From Cloacibacillus sp. An23 (GTDB taxonomy: Bacteria; Synergistota; Synergistia; Synergistales; Synergistaceae), in the NCBI RefSeq assembly GCF_002159945.1, contig NZ_NFJQ01000005.1, positions 124,001 to 188,000 on the forward strand: a stretch of 64,000 bases of DNA, written 5' to 3'. The notes below the pieces were generated by a model, which was not told where the DNA came from, made no database searches, and saw only the letters and a program-made list of their open reading frames with translations. The position numbers and the translations under genes were made by a program. How positions within the stretch are numbered: the first letter of the stretch is position 1; each line of letters opens with the position of its first letter. Below are positions 9,305-17,782 of the stretch, piece after piece.

Positions 9305-10500
9305 TCCTCCGCCCCCAGCACGAAGCCCTTGAGATAGTCCGTCTCTGGAACTCCGAGCAGCGCCGGATGGTCCTCGGGCTGATGTATCTCGCGCACGACG
9401 CGGCATGACATCCCGGCGTCGCGCGCCGCCTCGGCGAGCACGTCGAAAAGCATGTCGCGCGTGAAGGCGTGGCTGCACGAGAGGAATACGAGATGGCCGC
9501 CGGGGCCTAGCCGCCGGAAGCCCCGCACGGCGAGCTCCTTGTAGCCGCGCCGCGCCGAGTCGAGCTGCCCCTTAGAGGGCGAGAAAGGCGGCGGGTCCAT
9601 GATGACGAGGTCGTACCTCTTGCGCTCCGCGTCTATCTCGCGCATTATGTCGAAGGCGTTGCCGCAGACGAACTCCGCGCGCGAAACGTCGAGGCCGTTG
9701 AGCGCGAGGTTGTCCTTCGCGCGCGAGAGCGCCGCCTCGGACTGGTCTATCGCGGTGACGCGGGTAGCCCCTCCCCTGAGCGCGCTCGCCGTGAAATGCC
9801 CCTGATAGCAGAAGCAGTCGAGCACATCCGCGCCATTATAAAGCGGCTCGAGCAGAGCCGGGACGTGCCGCACGTCGAGGTACGCGCCGGTCTTCTGCCC
9901 GCCCGCGACGTCAACGAGCTCCGTCAGCCCGCCTATGCGCACGCGCAGCGGGCCCTCCGGAATCTCGCCGAGCAGCGGCTTCACCTCGCGCGGTATGCCC
10001 TCCTTGTCGAGGTGCTTCGTGTCGTTGCGCAGTATTATCGCAGATAATTTTCTGACCTTGCGGAAAATCTTCGCCACCTCGCCGGCGTGGCGGTACCAGC
10101 CGTAGGCCGACAGCTGGAGCGACAGCACGTCGCCGTAGAGATCCGCCGTGACGCCAGGCAGGCGGTCGCCCTCGCCGTGTACCCAGCGGAAGCTCTCCTC
10201 GCCCGCGCACCAGCGTTTGCGCGCTTCGAGGGCCGATTCGACGCGCGAGCGCAGCAGCGCCATCTGGTCAGGCTCGCGCGTGCCTAGCGACAGCACGCGG
10301 ATACAGAGCGCGCTCTCGCTCCACAGCCCCCAGCCCAGCACCGCGCCGCGCCTGTCTGCGAAGGCGACGATGTCCCCGGGCGCGCAGGCCGGGACCTGAA
10401 GCAGGCTTCCCCGGAATATCCACGGGTGGCCGCGCTTCGCCCGCTCCGCCCCGGCGTCGTTCAGCACCGCGCGCCGCAGAAGTTTTTTCTGCGAAGTCAC
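9301..10500 (-). CDS. RlmI-type class I SAM-dependent rRNA methyltransferase
   Basis: Length 399 residues. An N-terminal PUA-like domain (RGHPWIFRGSLL, then DRRGAVLGWGLWS) is followed by an RNase H-like linker and a Rossmann methyltransferase domain with VLDCFCYQGHFTASAL (SAM site), TAIDQSE and the catalytic MDPPPFSPSKGQ. This is the RlmI/RlmCD-like layout of 5-methylcytosine 23S rRNA methyltransferases. The GTG start at 10500 overlaps the folE2 stop by 4 bases, and the stop overlaps the HAD gene. Target position in rRNA is inferred from the family only. Confidence 0.88.
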   Translation of the reverse strand: MTSQKKLLRRAVLNDAGAERAKRGHPWIFRGSLLQVPACAPGDIVAFADRRGAVLGWGLWSESALCIRVLSLGTREPDQMALLRSRVESALEARKRWCAGEESFRWVHGEGDRLPGVTADLYGDVLSLQLSAYGWYRHAGEVAKIFRKVRKLSAIILRNDTKHLDKEGIPREVKPLLGEIPEGPLRVRIGGLTELVDVAGGQKTGAYLDVRHVPALLEPLYNGADVLDCFCYQGHFTASALRGGATRVTAIDQSEAALSRAKDNLALNGLDVSRAEFVCGNAFDIMREIDAERKRYDLVIMDPPPFSPSKGQLDSARRGYKELAVRGFRRLGPGGHLVFLSCSHAFTRDMLFDVLAEAARDAGMSCRVVREIHQPEDHPALLGVPETDYLKGFVLGAEE

Positions 10501-11273
10501 CGGCGTTTGTCCCTTTCTATCACGGCGAAGGCGTCGTGATTATGTATGCTTTCGTGGCTCGTCACCGAGACGCGGAACCAACGCACGCGCTCGTCGGCCT
10601 GCATCGCGAGCGCGAGGTCGCGCACGGCGTCCTCGACGAACCGCGGGTTTTCATAGGCGCGCTCCGTGACGAACTTCTCGTCCTCGCGCTTCAGCAGGCT
10701 GTATATAGGCGCGGAGGCGCACCTGTCGGCTATCTCTATAAACTCTTCGAGCCACACGAACGACGCGAGCCGCACCGCTATCGAGGCGTGCGCGCGCTGG
10801 TTGTGCGCGCCGTACTCCGAAATCTCCTTGGAGCACGGGCAGAGAGTCTGCACCGGTATCTCGACCGTCGTCACGAGGTCGAAGTCTTCTCCGAGCAGCG
10901 CCGCGTCGAAACGCACATCGCACCTCACGCGCCCGCGCGCTCCGCTGACGGGGGCCGTCTTCGTTATAAAATAGGGGAAATCGAATATCGCGTGCGCGTC
11001 GCTCGCGTGCAGCCGCTCCTTGAGATTGGCCAGAAGCCCTTCCATATTATGGAAAGTCACCTTCTTCTCCTGCGCGCTCAGCACCTCGACGAAACGGCTC
11101 ATGTGAGTGCCGCGGTAATCCCGCGGCAGCGAGACCGAGAGGCTCACCTCCGCCACAGTCTCCTGCACGCCGTTCTCGCGGTCCGGCACCGATATCGGCC
11201 ATGAGATGCCGCTGATCCCCACGCGGTCTATCGCTAGATTTCTGTCGTCGGCTTCGTTCTGAACGTCACGCAT
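10497..11273 (-). CDS. folE2: GTP cyclohydrolase FolE2
   Basis: Converts GTP to 7,8-dihydroneopterin triphosphate, the first step of folate and of preQ0/queuosine synthesis. The 258-residue protein has the FolE2 (COG1469) signature with the catalytic Cys in VQTLCPCSKEISEYGAHNQR and the tail VTSHESIHNHDAFAVIE. The start codon lies inside the end of queD (8-base overlap), so the two are co-translated. Pairing with QueD suggests that the product feeds 6-carboxytetrahydropterin synthesis. No other folate or queuosine genes are in the window. Confidence 0.93.
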   Translation of the reverse strand: MRDVQNEADDRNLAIDRVGISGISWPISVPDRENGVQETVAEVSLSVSLPRDYRGTHMSRFVEVLSAQEKKVTFHNMEGLLANLKERLHASDAHAIFDFPYFITKTAPVSGARGRVRCDVRFDAALLGEDFDLVTTVEIPVQTLCPCSKEISEYGAHNQRAHASIAVRLASFVWLEEFIEIADRCASAPIYSLLKREDEKFVTERAYENPRFVEDAVRDLALAMQADERVRWFRVSVTSHESIHNHDAFAVIERDKRR

Positions 11274-11637
11274 CTTTTACGTCCTCCCTGCGGCAGATCA
11301 CGGAAGAGCCCTCCGTCTCCCAAAGCTGAACTTCAAACAGCCGGCAGTTGTCGCGGCGCAGCGGCGCGTCGAGCTCGCGGAAGATCCAGCGCGAGATATA
11401 CTCCGCCGTCGGCTGCGGGATGACGTCGTTTATATAGGCGTGGTCGAGCCTGTCGAGCACGAGCTCCGTCACGGCCTTTTTCAGATCCACGAAGTCGTAG
11501 ATCATCCCCTCCGCGTCCGGCTCGCCCTCGAGCGTCACGCGCAGATGATAGGTGTGCCCGTGGAGCCTTTCGCACTTGCCGTGATAATGTATCAGATTAT
11601 GCGCCGCATCAAACTTGAAGTCCCGGCACAGCAGCAT
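11266..11637 (-). CDS. queD: 6-carboxytetrahydropterin synthase QueD
   Basis: Pterin-fold enzyme making 6-carboxy-5,6,7,8-tetrahydropterin from dihydroneopterin triphosphate on the way to preQ0 and queuosine. In 123 residues it shows the zinc ligands His13 (FDAAH) and His26/His28 (RLHGH), the catalytic Cys22 (KCERLHGH), plus LDHAYIND and PTAEYISRWIF. Length is normal for the family. It has a G-rich ribosome site upstream of the ATG at 11637. Some family members are PTPS-III type folate enzymes, but the CxxxHGH spacing here is QueD-like. It is the first gene of the queD-folE2 block; its promoter was not resolved. Confidence 0.9.
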   Translation of the reverse strand: MLLCRDFKFDAAHNLIHYHGKCERLHGHTYHLRVTLEGEPDAEGMIYDFVDLKKAVTELVLDRLDHAYINDVIPQPTAEYISRWIFRELDAPLRRDNCRLFEVQLWETEGSSVICRREDVKDA

Positions 11638-11694
11638 TACAAAATTCCCCCTGAATTTATATAGTATCTTTATTCTACCACGCGCCGCCGCTTT

Positions 11695-12804
11695 TCAGCG
11701 GCACAGGGTTTTTTCAACAATGCCGCACAGCGCGTGGCCGAACAGGATGTGCATCTCCTGTATCCTCGGCGTGGCGCTCGACGGGACGCATACGCAGAGC
11801 CCGGCTTCGCGCGCGAGCGCGCCGCCGTCTCCGCCTGTCAGGGCTATGGTGCGGATTCCCATCTTCTTCGCGGCGCGGACCGCCTCAAGCACGTTCGCGC
11901 TGTTCCCGCTCGTCGATATCGCGAGCAGCGCGTCGCCCGCGCGTCCGTGCGCCTCGAGCTGACGCGAGAATATCTTGTCGAAGCCGTAGTCGTTGCCTAT
12001 CGCGGTAAGAGCCGAGCTGTTGCACGAAAGCGCGGCCGCGTCGAGCGGCTCGCGCTCCGCGAGGTAGCGGCCCGAGAGCTCAGCCGCAATATGCTGCGCG
12101 TCCGCCGCGGAGCCGCCGTTGCCGCAGACGAAAAGCCTGCCGCCTCCGCGGAGCGACGATATTATCACGGACGCCGCGGCCCCGGCCTGCGCCTCGAGCG
12201 AACGCATCGCGCTCACAACCTCGGCGTGCTCGCGGAGGTCGCGCGAGAACGAAGCGCGCGCCGCGCCGTCCTCGAACTCGGCTATAGCCTTCGCGGCATC
12301 GCGCAGGTTCCCGCAGTTCAGCGTGCCGCGCGCACCCTTCGCGTACTCCTCCGCGCCGTAGCCCGTCATTAACAGCACCGACGGAGCGCCCAGCGCCTCA
12401 GCCATCTCGAGGTCGCTTTTCTTGTCTCCCATTACGAAGGCTACGTCCGCGTCGGAAAAGCCGAGCTCCTCCTGAGCGCGCCGGACGAGCCCGAGCTCCG
12501 GCTTGCGGCAGCTGCATCCTTCGTCCGGCCTGTGCGGGCAGTGGAACCAGCCGCTCACGCGCACGCCCGAGCAGGCGAGCATCTCGTCCACGCGGAGGTG
12601 GACGGCGTTCATCTCGTCCTCGGTGAAATAGCCGCGCCCGATGCCGGACTGGTTCGTCAGCACGACGAAGCTGTAGCCCATCCCGGCAAGCATGCGCAGC
12701 CCATCCGCCGCGCCCTCGGTGAGTTCCGCGCCGTTCGGGTCGTGCAGGTAATTTTTATCTTTTATGATAGTTCCGTCTCTGTCGAGTATTATCCATCTTT
12801 TCAT
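11695..12804 (-). CDS. Fused heptose-bisphosphate phosphatase / phosphoheptose isomerase (GmhB-GmhA)
   Basis: One 369-residue chain joins two ADP-heptose enzymes. Residues 1 to about 160 form a HAD-IIIA phosphatase: IILDRDGTIIK nucleophile, LTNQSGIGRGYF, the zinc loop FHCPHRPDEGCSCRKPE, and MGDKKSDLEMA. Residues from about 175 form a SIS-domain isomerase: RLFVCGNGGSAADAQHIAAEL, LLAISTSGNSANVLEA and MHILFGHALCGIVE. GmhA turns sedoheptulose-7-phosphate into heptose-7-phosphate, and GmhB removes the C7 phosphate after HldE acts. The start overlaps the hldE stop as ATGA, so the three activities are made from one message. In most bacteria gmhA and gmhB are separate genes. Confidence 0.93.
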   Translation of the reverse strand: MKRWIILDRDGTIIKDKNYLHDPNGAELTEGAADGLRMLAGMGYSFVVLTNQSGIGRGYFTEDEMNAVHLRVDEMLACSGVRVSGWFHCPHRPDEGCSCRKPELGLVRRAQEELGFSDADVAFVMGDKKSDLEMAEALGAPSVLLMTGYGAEEYAKGARGTLNCGNLRDAAKAIAEFEDGAARASFSRDLREHAEVVSAMRSLEAQAGAAASVIISSLRGGGRLFVCGNGGSAADAQHIAAELSGRYLAEREPLDAAALSCNSSALTAIGNDYGFDKIFSRQLEAHGRAGDALLAISTSGNSANVLEAVRAAKKMGIRTIALTGGDGGALAREAGLCVCVPSSATPRIQEMHILFGHALCGIVEKTLCR

Positions 12805-14282
12805 TTTGAATGGGATATCCTTTCTATAACGGATGTGGTCGAATATCCGTCCGTAAGCGGCAGTATAACGACCTCGCCCGCGTATTCGCGTCCCGCGACA
12901 TCCTCCGGGCGGTAGTCCCCGCCCTTCGCAAGCACGTCGGGACGAAGCACGGAAAGCAGCTCAGCCGGCGTGTCCTCGCCGAATACGACAACGGCGTCCA
13001 CCGCCTCAAGCGCGGAAAGCACCTTCGCGCGCGAAAGCTCGCCGTTAACGGGACGGCTCTCGCCCTTCAGCCTCTTCACCGAAGCGTCGGAGTTGAGGCC
13101 GACGATCAGCCGGTCCCCGAGAGCCCGCGCCGCGGTCAGCGAATCTATATGCCCGGCGTGGAGTATGTCGAAACAGCCGTTCGTAAAAACAATTCTCTCG
13201 CCGTTCGCGCGCCATCTGCGGCAGAGCTCCGCCGCGTCGCCGCGCGAATATATCTTGCCGCCGGACTGCGCGCCCTCCTCCGCGACCGCGGAGAGAAGCT
13301 CATCCGCCATTATCGGATATGTGCCGACCTTGCCTATTACTATCTGCGACGCGGCGTTGGCGAGCTTCGCGGCGTCGCACAGCGGGAGCCCCGCTGACGA
13401 GAAGGCCGCAGCCGCAGCTATCATGGTGTCGCCCGCACCGGAAACGTCGTAGACCTCGACGGGCCAGACAGGGATATGCAGCGCCCCGCCGCGTGAGACG
13501 AGCGTCGCCCCCTTCTCAGAGCGCGTCGCGAGAATATTTTCTATACCGTAACGCGAGGCCAACTCCGACGCGGCCTCCGCTACCTCGCCGTCTTCGTTCG
13601 CGACGGCGCGCCCAGCCGCGGCGGAAAGCTCCTTCAGATTCGGCGTAATCGCGAAAGCGCCGCGGTACGGCTCCCAGTCTGATTTCTTCGGGTCAACCCA
13701 GACCTGCATACAGGCGGAGCGCGCGAACGATATGACGCGGCGGCATAGCTCCGGCGAGCAGAAGCCTTTGCCGTAATCGGAAAGCAGGACGAGCCGCGAA
13801 CCGGCGGAAGCGGCCTCCCTTATCTTTGAAACGACGCGCTCTATATCCTCGCCGCGCGGCTCCGTAAGCTGCTCGCGGTCGAGCCGCAGCATCTGTTGGC
13901 GTCCGCCGCCGAGAACGCGCGTCTTGACAGTCGTCGGGCCGAGCGGCGTTATACACTCAGTATCCGCCTCCGCAAAAACGGGCAGAGCCATGAGAGCCGC
14001 GCCCTCCGTATCGTCCCCGACGCTTCCGGCGGCGTACACGCGGACGCCCAGCCCCGCGAGGTTCGCCGCGACGTTGCCGGCGCCGCCCGCGACCAGCCGC
14101 TCCGACCGCACGCGCACGACGGGTACCGGAGCCTCAGGCGAAATGCGCGACACCTCGCCCGTCACATAACGGTCGAGCATAAAATCGCCCGCGACGACGG
14201 CGGGAAAACGCCGGAACCCGCCGAGCAGAAGCTCGCGGGCAAGGATCATCGTTTCGTGTGAAAAATTCGCAGAAAGCCTCAT
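12801..14282 (-). CDS. hldE: Bifunctional heptose-7-phosphate kinase / heptose-1-phosphate adenylyltransferase
   Basis: Length 493 residues, two domains. The N-terminal PfkB/ribokinase domain has AGDFMLDRYVTGEVSRISPE, VAGGAGNVAANLAGLG and the anion-hole motif DVSGAGDTMIAAAA. The C-terminal nucleotidyltransferase domain (from about 345) has FTNGCFDILHAGHIDSL (HxGH) and LNSDASVKRLKG. It phosphorylates D-glycero-D-manno-heptose-7-phosphate at C1 and later adenylylates the 1-phosphate to ADP-heptose for the LPS inner core. With the fused GmhB-GmhA downstream, only the HldD epimerase is missing from the window. Divergent from the flavin reductase gene. Confidence 0.95.
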   Translation of the reverse strand: MRLSANFSHETMILARELLLGGFRRFPAVVAGDFMLDRYVTGEVSRISPEAPVPVVRVRSERLVAGGAGNVAANLAGLGVRVYAAGSVGDDTEGAALMALPVFAEADTECITPLGPTTVKTRVLGGGRQQMLRLDREQLTEPRGEDIERVVSKIREAASAGSRLVLLSDYGKGFCSPELCRRVISFARSACMQVWVDPKKSDWEPYRGAFAITPNLKELSAAAGRAVANEDGEVAEAASELASRYGIENILATRSEKGATLVSRGGALHIPVWPVEVYDVSGAGDTMIAAAAAFSSAGLPLCDAAKLANAASQIVIGKVGTYPIMADELLSAVAEEGAQSGGKIYSRGDAAELCRRWRANGERIVFTNGCFDILHAGHIDSLTAARALGDRLIVGLNSDASVKRLKGESRPVNGELSRAKVLSALEAVDAVVVFGEDTPAELLSVLRPDVLAKGGDYRPEDVAGREYAGEVVILPLTDGYSTTSVIERISHSK

Positions 14283-14398
14283 CGTCCGTCCCCGAGATCA
14301 AATTTTGCGCGGCCGCCGTTTTTTCCGTAAACCGCGCCATTTTAGCTAATTGTATCATTACGCACGAAATATTAGCGGAAATCGCGCGGCAAAACTAA

Positions 14399-14404
14399 TA
14401 TAAT
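14399..14404 (+). promoter_or_regulatory. Possible -10 box for the flavin reductase-galE operon
   Basis: TATAAT at 14399-14404 sits about 37 bases before the ATG at 14441. No good -35 is visible at the right distance, so this is a weak call. The 158-base divergent spacer 14283-14440 must also hold the hldE promoter, which could not be located with confidence. Confidence 0.3.
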
Positions 14405-14440
14405 AATAACCGTATCAAATCAACACAACGGGGTGGTAAC

Positions 14441-15001
14441 ATGGAGAAGAAAACCGTAACTATACTGCTCGGCAGCCCGCGCAAAGACGGAAACACCGAA
14501 ACCATAGCCAAGGCGCTCGCCAAGGGCGCTGAGGAAAACGGCTGCGAAGTGCGCACGCTGCGGCTGCAGGGGAAGAAGCTCAACGGGTGCATGGACTGCC
14601 GCCACTGCTGGGCGACGGGCGCGCCCTGCGTCCAGAAGGACGACATGGGCGAAGTCCACGAAGCGATAGCCGCCGCGGACGTCATCGTCTTCGCGTCGCC
14701 GCTTTACTTCTATTCGTGGAGCGCGCAGATAAAGCCCGTCTGGGACAGGCTGCTGCCCTTCTACGCCGAAAATTCTAAGATAGACGTGCGCGGCAAGAAA
14801 GCCGTGCTCATATCCGCGGCCGGCGACACGGAACCGGAATGCTTCGGCGGGCTCAAAGAGTCGTTCCGACTCGCCTGCGGCTACACGCAATGGGAAATCG
14901 CGGGCGAAATATACGCGCTCGGCCTATACCCGAAGGACGCGGCTGCGAACGAAGGCCAGAAATATATAGAAGAAGCGTACGAACTCGGAAAGAGGCTGTA
15001 A
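14441..15001 (+). CDS. NADPH-dependent FMN reductase / flavodoxin-fold iron-sulfur flavoprotein-like
   Basis: A 186-residue flavodoxin-like protein. GSPRKDGNTETIAKAL is the FMN phosphate-binding loop, FASPLYFYSWSAQIKPVWDR is the second flavin loop, and LNGCMDCRHCW plus APCVQKDDM supply clustered cysteines as in iron-sulfur flavoproteins and related oxidoreductases. It probably moves electrons from NAD(P)H or ferredoxin in an anaerobe. GGGTGG precedes the ATG. It is followed 3 bases later by galE, with which it is likely co-transcribed. The electron partner is unknown. Confidence 0.85.
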   Translation: MEKKTVTILLGSPRKDGNTETIAKALAKGAEENGCEVRTLRLQGKKLNGCMDCRHCWATGAPCVQKDDMGEVHEAIAAADVIVFASPLYFYSWSAQIKPVWDRLLPFYAENSKIDVRGKKAVLISAAGDTEPECFGGLKESFRLACGYTQWEIAGEIYALGLYPKDAAANEGQKYIEEAYELGKRL

Positions 15002-15004
15002 AAA

Positions 15005-15976
15005 ATGAAAAACTGCGTAGTGACGGGCGGAGCCGGATACGTCGGCAGCCATTGCTGCAAAGCTCTGGCGCAGGCCGGATACACCCCTGTAACGGTGGAC
15101 AATCTTTTCCGCGGGCACAAAAAACTGGTAAAATGGGGCCCCTTCCGCGAATGCGACGTGCTCGACACAGACGGGCTCGTAAAGATATTTGAAGAATTCA
15201 AGCCCGAAGCCGTCTTTCACTTCGCGGGGCTCACATACGTCGGCGAATCCGTGGCGAAGCCGGAGGACTACTACCGCGTCAACACTGCCGGCACTCTCTC
15301 GCTGCTATCCGCGATGCTGCGCTGCGGCTGCGACAAGATAATCTTCTCGAGCACCGCCGCGACCTACGGCGACCCGCGCTACACCCCGATAGACGAAAAA
15401 CATCCGCAGAACCCGATAAACCCGTACGGCTGGAGCAAGCTCTTCATCGAGCGCATGATGGAAGACTTCTCAGCCGCCCACGGCATAAAATTCGCGGCGC
15501 TGCGCTACTTCAACGCCTCCGGCGCGGACCCGGAGTGCGAGACGGGCGAACTGCACGAGCCAGAGACGCACCTTATCCCGCTGATACTCTTCGCCGCCCT
15601 CGGACGGCGCGAGAACATCAAAATTTTCGGACGCGACTACGACACGCCCGACGGTACGGCCGTGCGCGACTACGTCCACGTCACAGACCTCGCCTCGGCC
15701 CACCTTAAAGCCCTCGAAAAGCTTGAATCGGACGGCGTGAACCTAAAGCTCAACCTCGGCACCGGCTCCGGTTACTCCGTGCTCGAAGTGATAAAATCCG
15801 TCGAACGCGTCTCCGGCAGAAAAGTCCCCGCGCTGGACGCGCCGCGCCGCGCCGGAGACCCGCCTGTGCTGGTGGCGGACTCCGCCGCAGCGCGGCAGAC
15901 GCTCGGCTGGGAGCTGAAACACTCCTCGATAGACGAAATCGTCGAAACGGCGATGCGCTGGCACGAGAGGAACTGA
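15005..15976 (+). CDS. galE: UDP-glucose 4-epimerase
   Basis: Interconverts UDP-glucose and UDP-galactose, supplying galactosyl donors to the LPS glycosyltransferases encoded nearby. The 323-residue extended SDR has the NAD motif TGGAGYVGSHCCKAL, FSSTAATYGDP, the catalytic Tyr-Lys in NPYGWSKLFIERMM, LRYFNASGADP, and DYVHVTDLASAH. Length is normal. It follows the flavin reductase by 3 bases and is closed by the terminator at 15988-16025. Family members can also act on UDP-GlcNAc, and the sequence does not exclude this. Confidence 0.93.
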   Translation: MKNCVVTGGAGYVGSHCCKALAQAGYTPVTVDNLFRGHKKLVKWGPFRECDVLDTDGLVKIFEEFKPEAVFHFAGLTYVGESVAKPEDYYRVNTAGTLSLLSAMLRCGCDKIIFSSTAATYGDPRYTPIDEKHPQNPINPYGWSKLFIERMMEDFSAAHGIKFAALRYFNASGADPECETGELHEPETHLIPLILFAALGRRENIKIFGRDYDTPDGTAVRDYVHVTDLASAHLKALEKLESDGVNLKLNLGTGSGYSVLEVIKSVERVSGRKVPALDAPRRAGDPPVLVADSAAARQTLGWELKHSSIDEIVETAMRWHERN

Positions 15977-15987
15977 ATGATACGCCG

Positions 15988-16025
15988 CGGAGGGGCTTCG
16001 TTTACAGAGCCCCTCCGTTTTGTTT
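15988..16025 (+). terminator. Intrinsic terminator after galE
   Basis: A 10-bp perfect stem CGGAGGGGCT (15988-15997) / AGCCCCTCCG (16008-16017) with a 10-base loop is followed by TTTTGTTT. It begins 12 bases after the galE stop, so the upstream operon is insulated from the acyltransferase genes. Confidence 0.9.
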
Positions 16026-16073
16026 CTAGCATATTGACTGAAGTCATATGCGTATGTAATCATATTGGCGCTT

Positions 16074-16099
16074 GGCGAAAAAGGTGTACTTTTTTCGCC
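16074..16099 (+). repeat. 26-bp inverted repeat, left copy
   Basis: The 26-base unit has 9-base arms GGCGAAAAA and TTTTTCGCC around an asymmetric 8-base centre GGTGTACT. It is the exact reverse complement of the copy at 16210-16235. The unit is itself a hairpin, but its T-run lies inside the stem, so it is not a normal terminator. See the paired finding for its possible role. Confidence 0.85.
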
Positions 16100-16209
16100 G
16101 ATTCCCTAACCTTTTCAAGATAACGCAAAAAACATCGAAAAACGGCAAAAACATCTCTTCGGCATCAAGATACTAATGATATGCCTGTAAAGAGAAATAA
16201 ATCATACGT

Positions 16210-16235
16210 GGCGAAAAAAGTACACCTTTTTCGCC
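16210..16235 (-). repeat. 26-bp inverted repeat, right copy
   Basis: Exact reverse complement of 16074-16099: arms GGCGAAAAA / TTTTTCGCC with the centre AGTACACC in the opposite orientation. The two copies bracket 110 bases that hold no gene. They sit 59 bases before the start codon of the O-acyltransferase gene. No target-site duplication was seen outside the pair. Confidence 0.85.
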
Positions 16236-16294
16236 GCCTGCTATTGCGCCCATAATTGAAGCTGAATGATATCCTGCTTTGGAGGTTATGCCGT

Positions 16295-17767
16295 TTGCTC
16301 TTCAACTCGTACGTTTTCATATTCATCTTCCTTCCGGCGACGTTTATCATATGGCGCTCGCTATGCGCAAAGAAAAAGACAACGGCGGCGATATACTGGC
16401 TGCTCTCGGCGTCGCTCTTCTTCTACGGCTACTGGAACCCGCCATACCTGCTCCTGCTGTTGGCCTCGATAGCCGTCAACTTCACGATACAGCGCATGAT
16501 AGCGAAGACCGCCCCTTCAAGGACGGCGAAGCTGTGGCTGACCGCCGGAGTGGTCATGAACCTAGCGCTGATAGGATACTACAAATACGCCGACTTCTTC
16601 GCCTCTAACATAGCGCTGATGACAGGGACCCCGTGGCGGCACATCGAAATATTTCTCCCGCTCGGAATATCCTTCTTCACATTCCAACAGATAGCCTGCT
16701 TAGCTGATACGTACCACGGCAAACTCGGCATTATTCCGTTCCGTCATTACGCGCTCTTCGTCTCATTCTTCCCTCAGCTCATAGCGGGGCCGATAGTGCT
16801 CGCCGACAAAATAATCCCGCAATTTTCCGATAAAAGGATATTCTGCCTCTCGTGGAAGAATATCTGCATCGGGCTGACGCTCTTCTCGATAGGGCTTTTC
16901 AAAAAAGTAATCATCGCCGACACCTTCTCGCCGTGGACGGCGCTCGCCTTCGAAGCGGAGCATCCGCTGACTCTGCTCGAAGCGTGGGGAGGCGCTCTCG
17001 CTTACACCATCCAGCTTTATTTCGACTTTTCCGGCTACTCCGACATGGCGCTCGGGCTCGCCTCGTTCTTCAACATAAAGCTGCCGCTCAATTTCAACTC
17101 GCCATACAAAGCCCGCTCCATCATTGACTTCTGGCGCAGATGGCACATGACGCTCTCGGCCTTCCTGCGCGACTATCTCTACATTCCGCTCGGCGGCAAC
17201 AGAAAGGGCAAAACGCGCCGCTACGTCAATCTTATGATCACGATGCTGCTCGGCGGACTCTGGCACGGCGCTGGCTGGACCTTCGTGATATGGGGCGGCC
17301 TCCACGGCCTTTATCTGACGGCCAATCATTTCTGGCGCGAGCACAGCCCGGTGCGGCTTCCGTCGTTCTTCTGGTGGCTGCTGACGTTCCTGTCCGTAGT
17401 CATCGCGTGGGTGTTCTTCCGCGCAGAATCCGCGTCGCAGGCAATAGAGATATTAAAAGGCATGGCCGGCATGAACGGCTTCGTCGTCCCGTCGGACTAC
17501 GTGCCCGGCTGGCTGGCCTCGATTCTCTCGTCGCTTGGAGTATCCGTGCTCGACTACACGCCGATGTGGGCGTTCGAGCGCCGCGAGATAATCAATATAA
17601 CGCTCGCCGTGCTCGCGTGCGTCTTCGCGCCGAACGCATACGAAATAACGTCAAGAGCCGACTTTACGCGAAGGCAGTGGCTCACGGCGGCGGCCGCCTG
17701 CACACTGGCGCTCACGTCGGTGCTCTCAATGTACCACGTTTCCGAATTCCTCTATTTCCAGTTTTAA
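16295..17767 (+). CDS. MBOAT-family membrane-bound O-acyltransferase (AlgI/DltB-like)
   Basis: About 490 residues with roughly ten hydrophobic segments. The family signatures are YFDFSGYSDMALGLASFFNI, the pre-helix NFNSPYKARSIIDFWRRWHMTLS, and the catalytic His of GGLWHGAGWTFVIWGGLHGLY. Such proteins move acyl (usually acetyl) groups across the inner membrane onto extracytoplasmic glycans. The frame is open from 16256, but GGAGG lies 8 bases before the TTG at 16295. That start gives MLFNSYVFIFIFLPATFIIW, the usual N-terminus of the family. It is followed 15 bases later by an SGNH-like partner. The acceptor is probably a surface glycan of the adjacent LPS locus (inference). Confidence 0.9.
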   Translation: MLFNSYVFIFIFLPATFIIWRSLCAKKKTTAAIYWLLSASLFFYGYWNPPYLLLLLASIAVNFTIQRMIAKTAPSRTAKLWLTAGVVMNLALIGYYKYADFFASNIALMTGTPWRHIEIFLPLGISFFTFQQIACLADTYHGKLGIIPFRHYALFVSFFPQLIAGPIVLADKIIPQFSDKRIFCLSWKNICIGLTLFSIGLFKKVIIADTFSPWTALAFEAEHPLTLLEAWGGALAYTIQLYFDFSGYSDMALGLASFFNIKLPLNFNSPYKARSIIDFWRRWHMTLSAFLRDYLYIPLGGNRKGKTRRYVNLMITMLLGGLWHGAGWTFVIWGGLHGLYLTANHFWREHSPVRLPSFFWWLLTFLSVVIAWVFFRAESASQAIEILKGMAGMNGFVVPSDYVPGWLASILSSLGVSVLDYTPMWAFERREIINITLAVLACVFAPNAYEITSRADFTRRQWLTAAAACTLALTSVLSMYHVSEFLYFQF

Positions 17768-17782
17768 GGCGGTGCCGCGAAG

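Noticed and set aside
16100-16209. Promoter inside the inverted-repeat segment
   Set aside because: Hexamers such as TTTACA and TACTAA occur, but none has a partner at 16-18 bases on either strand, so no promoter is claimed.
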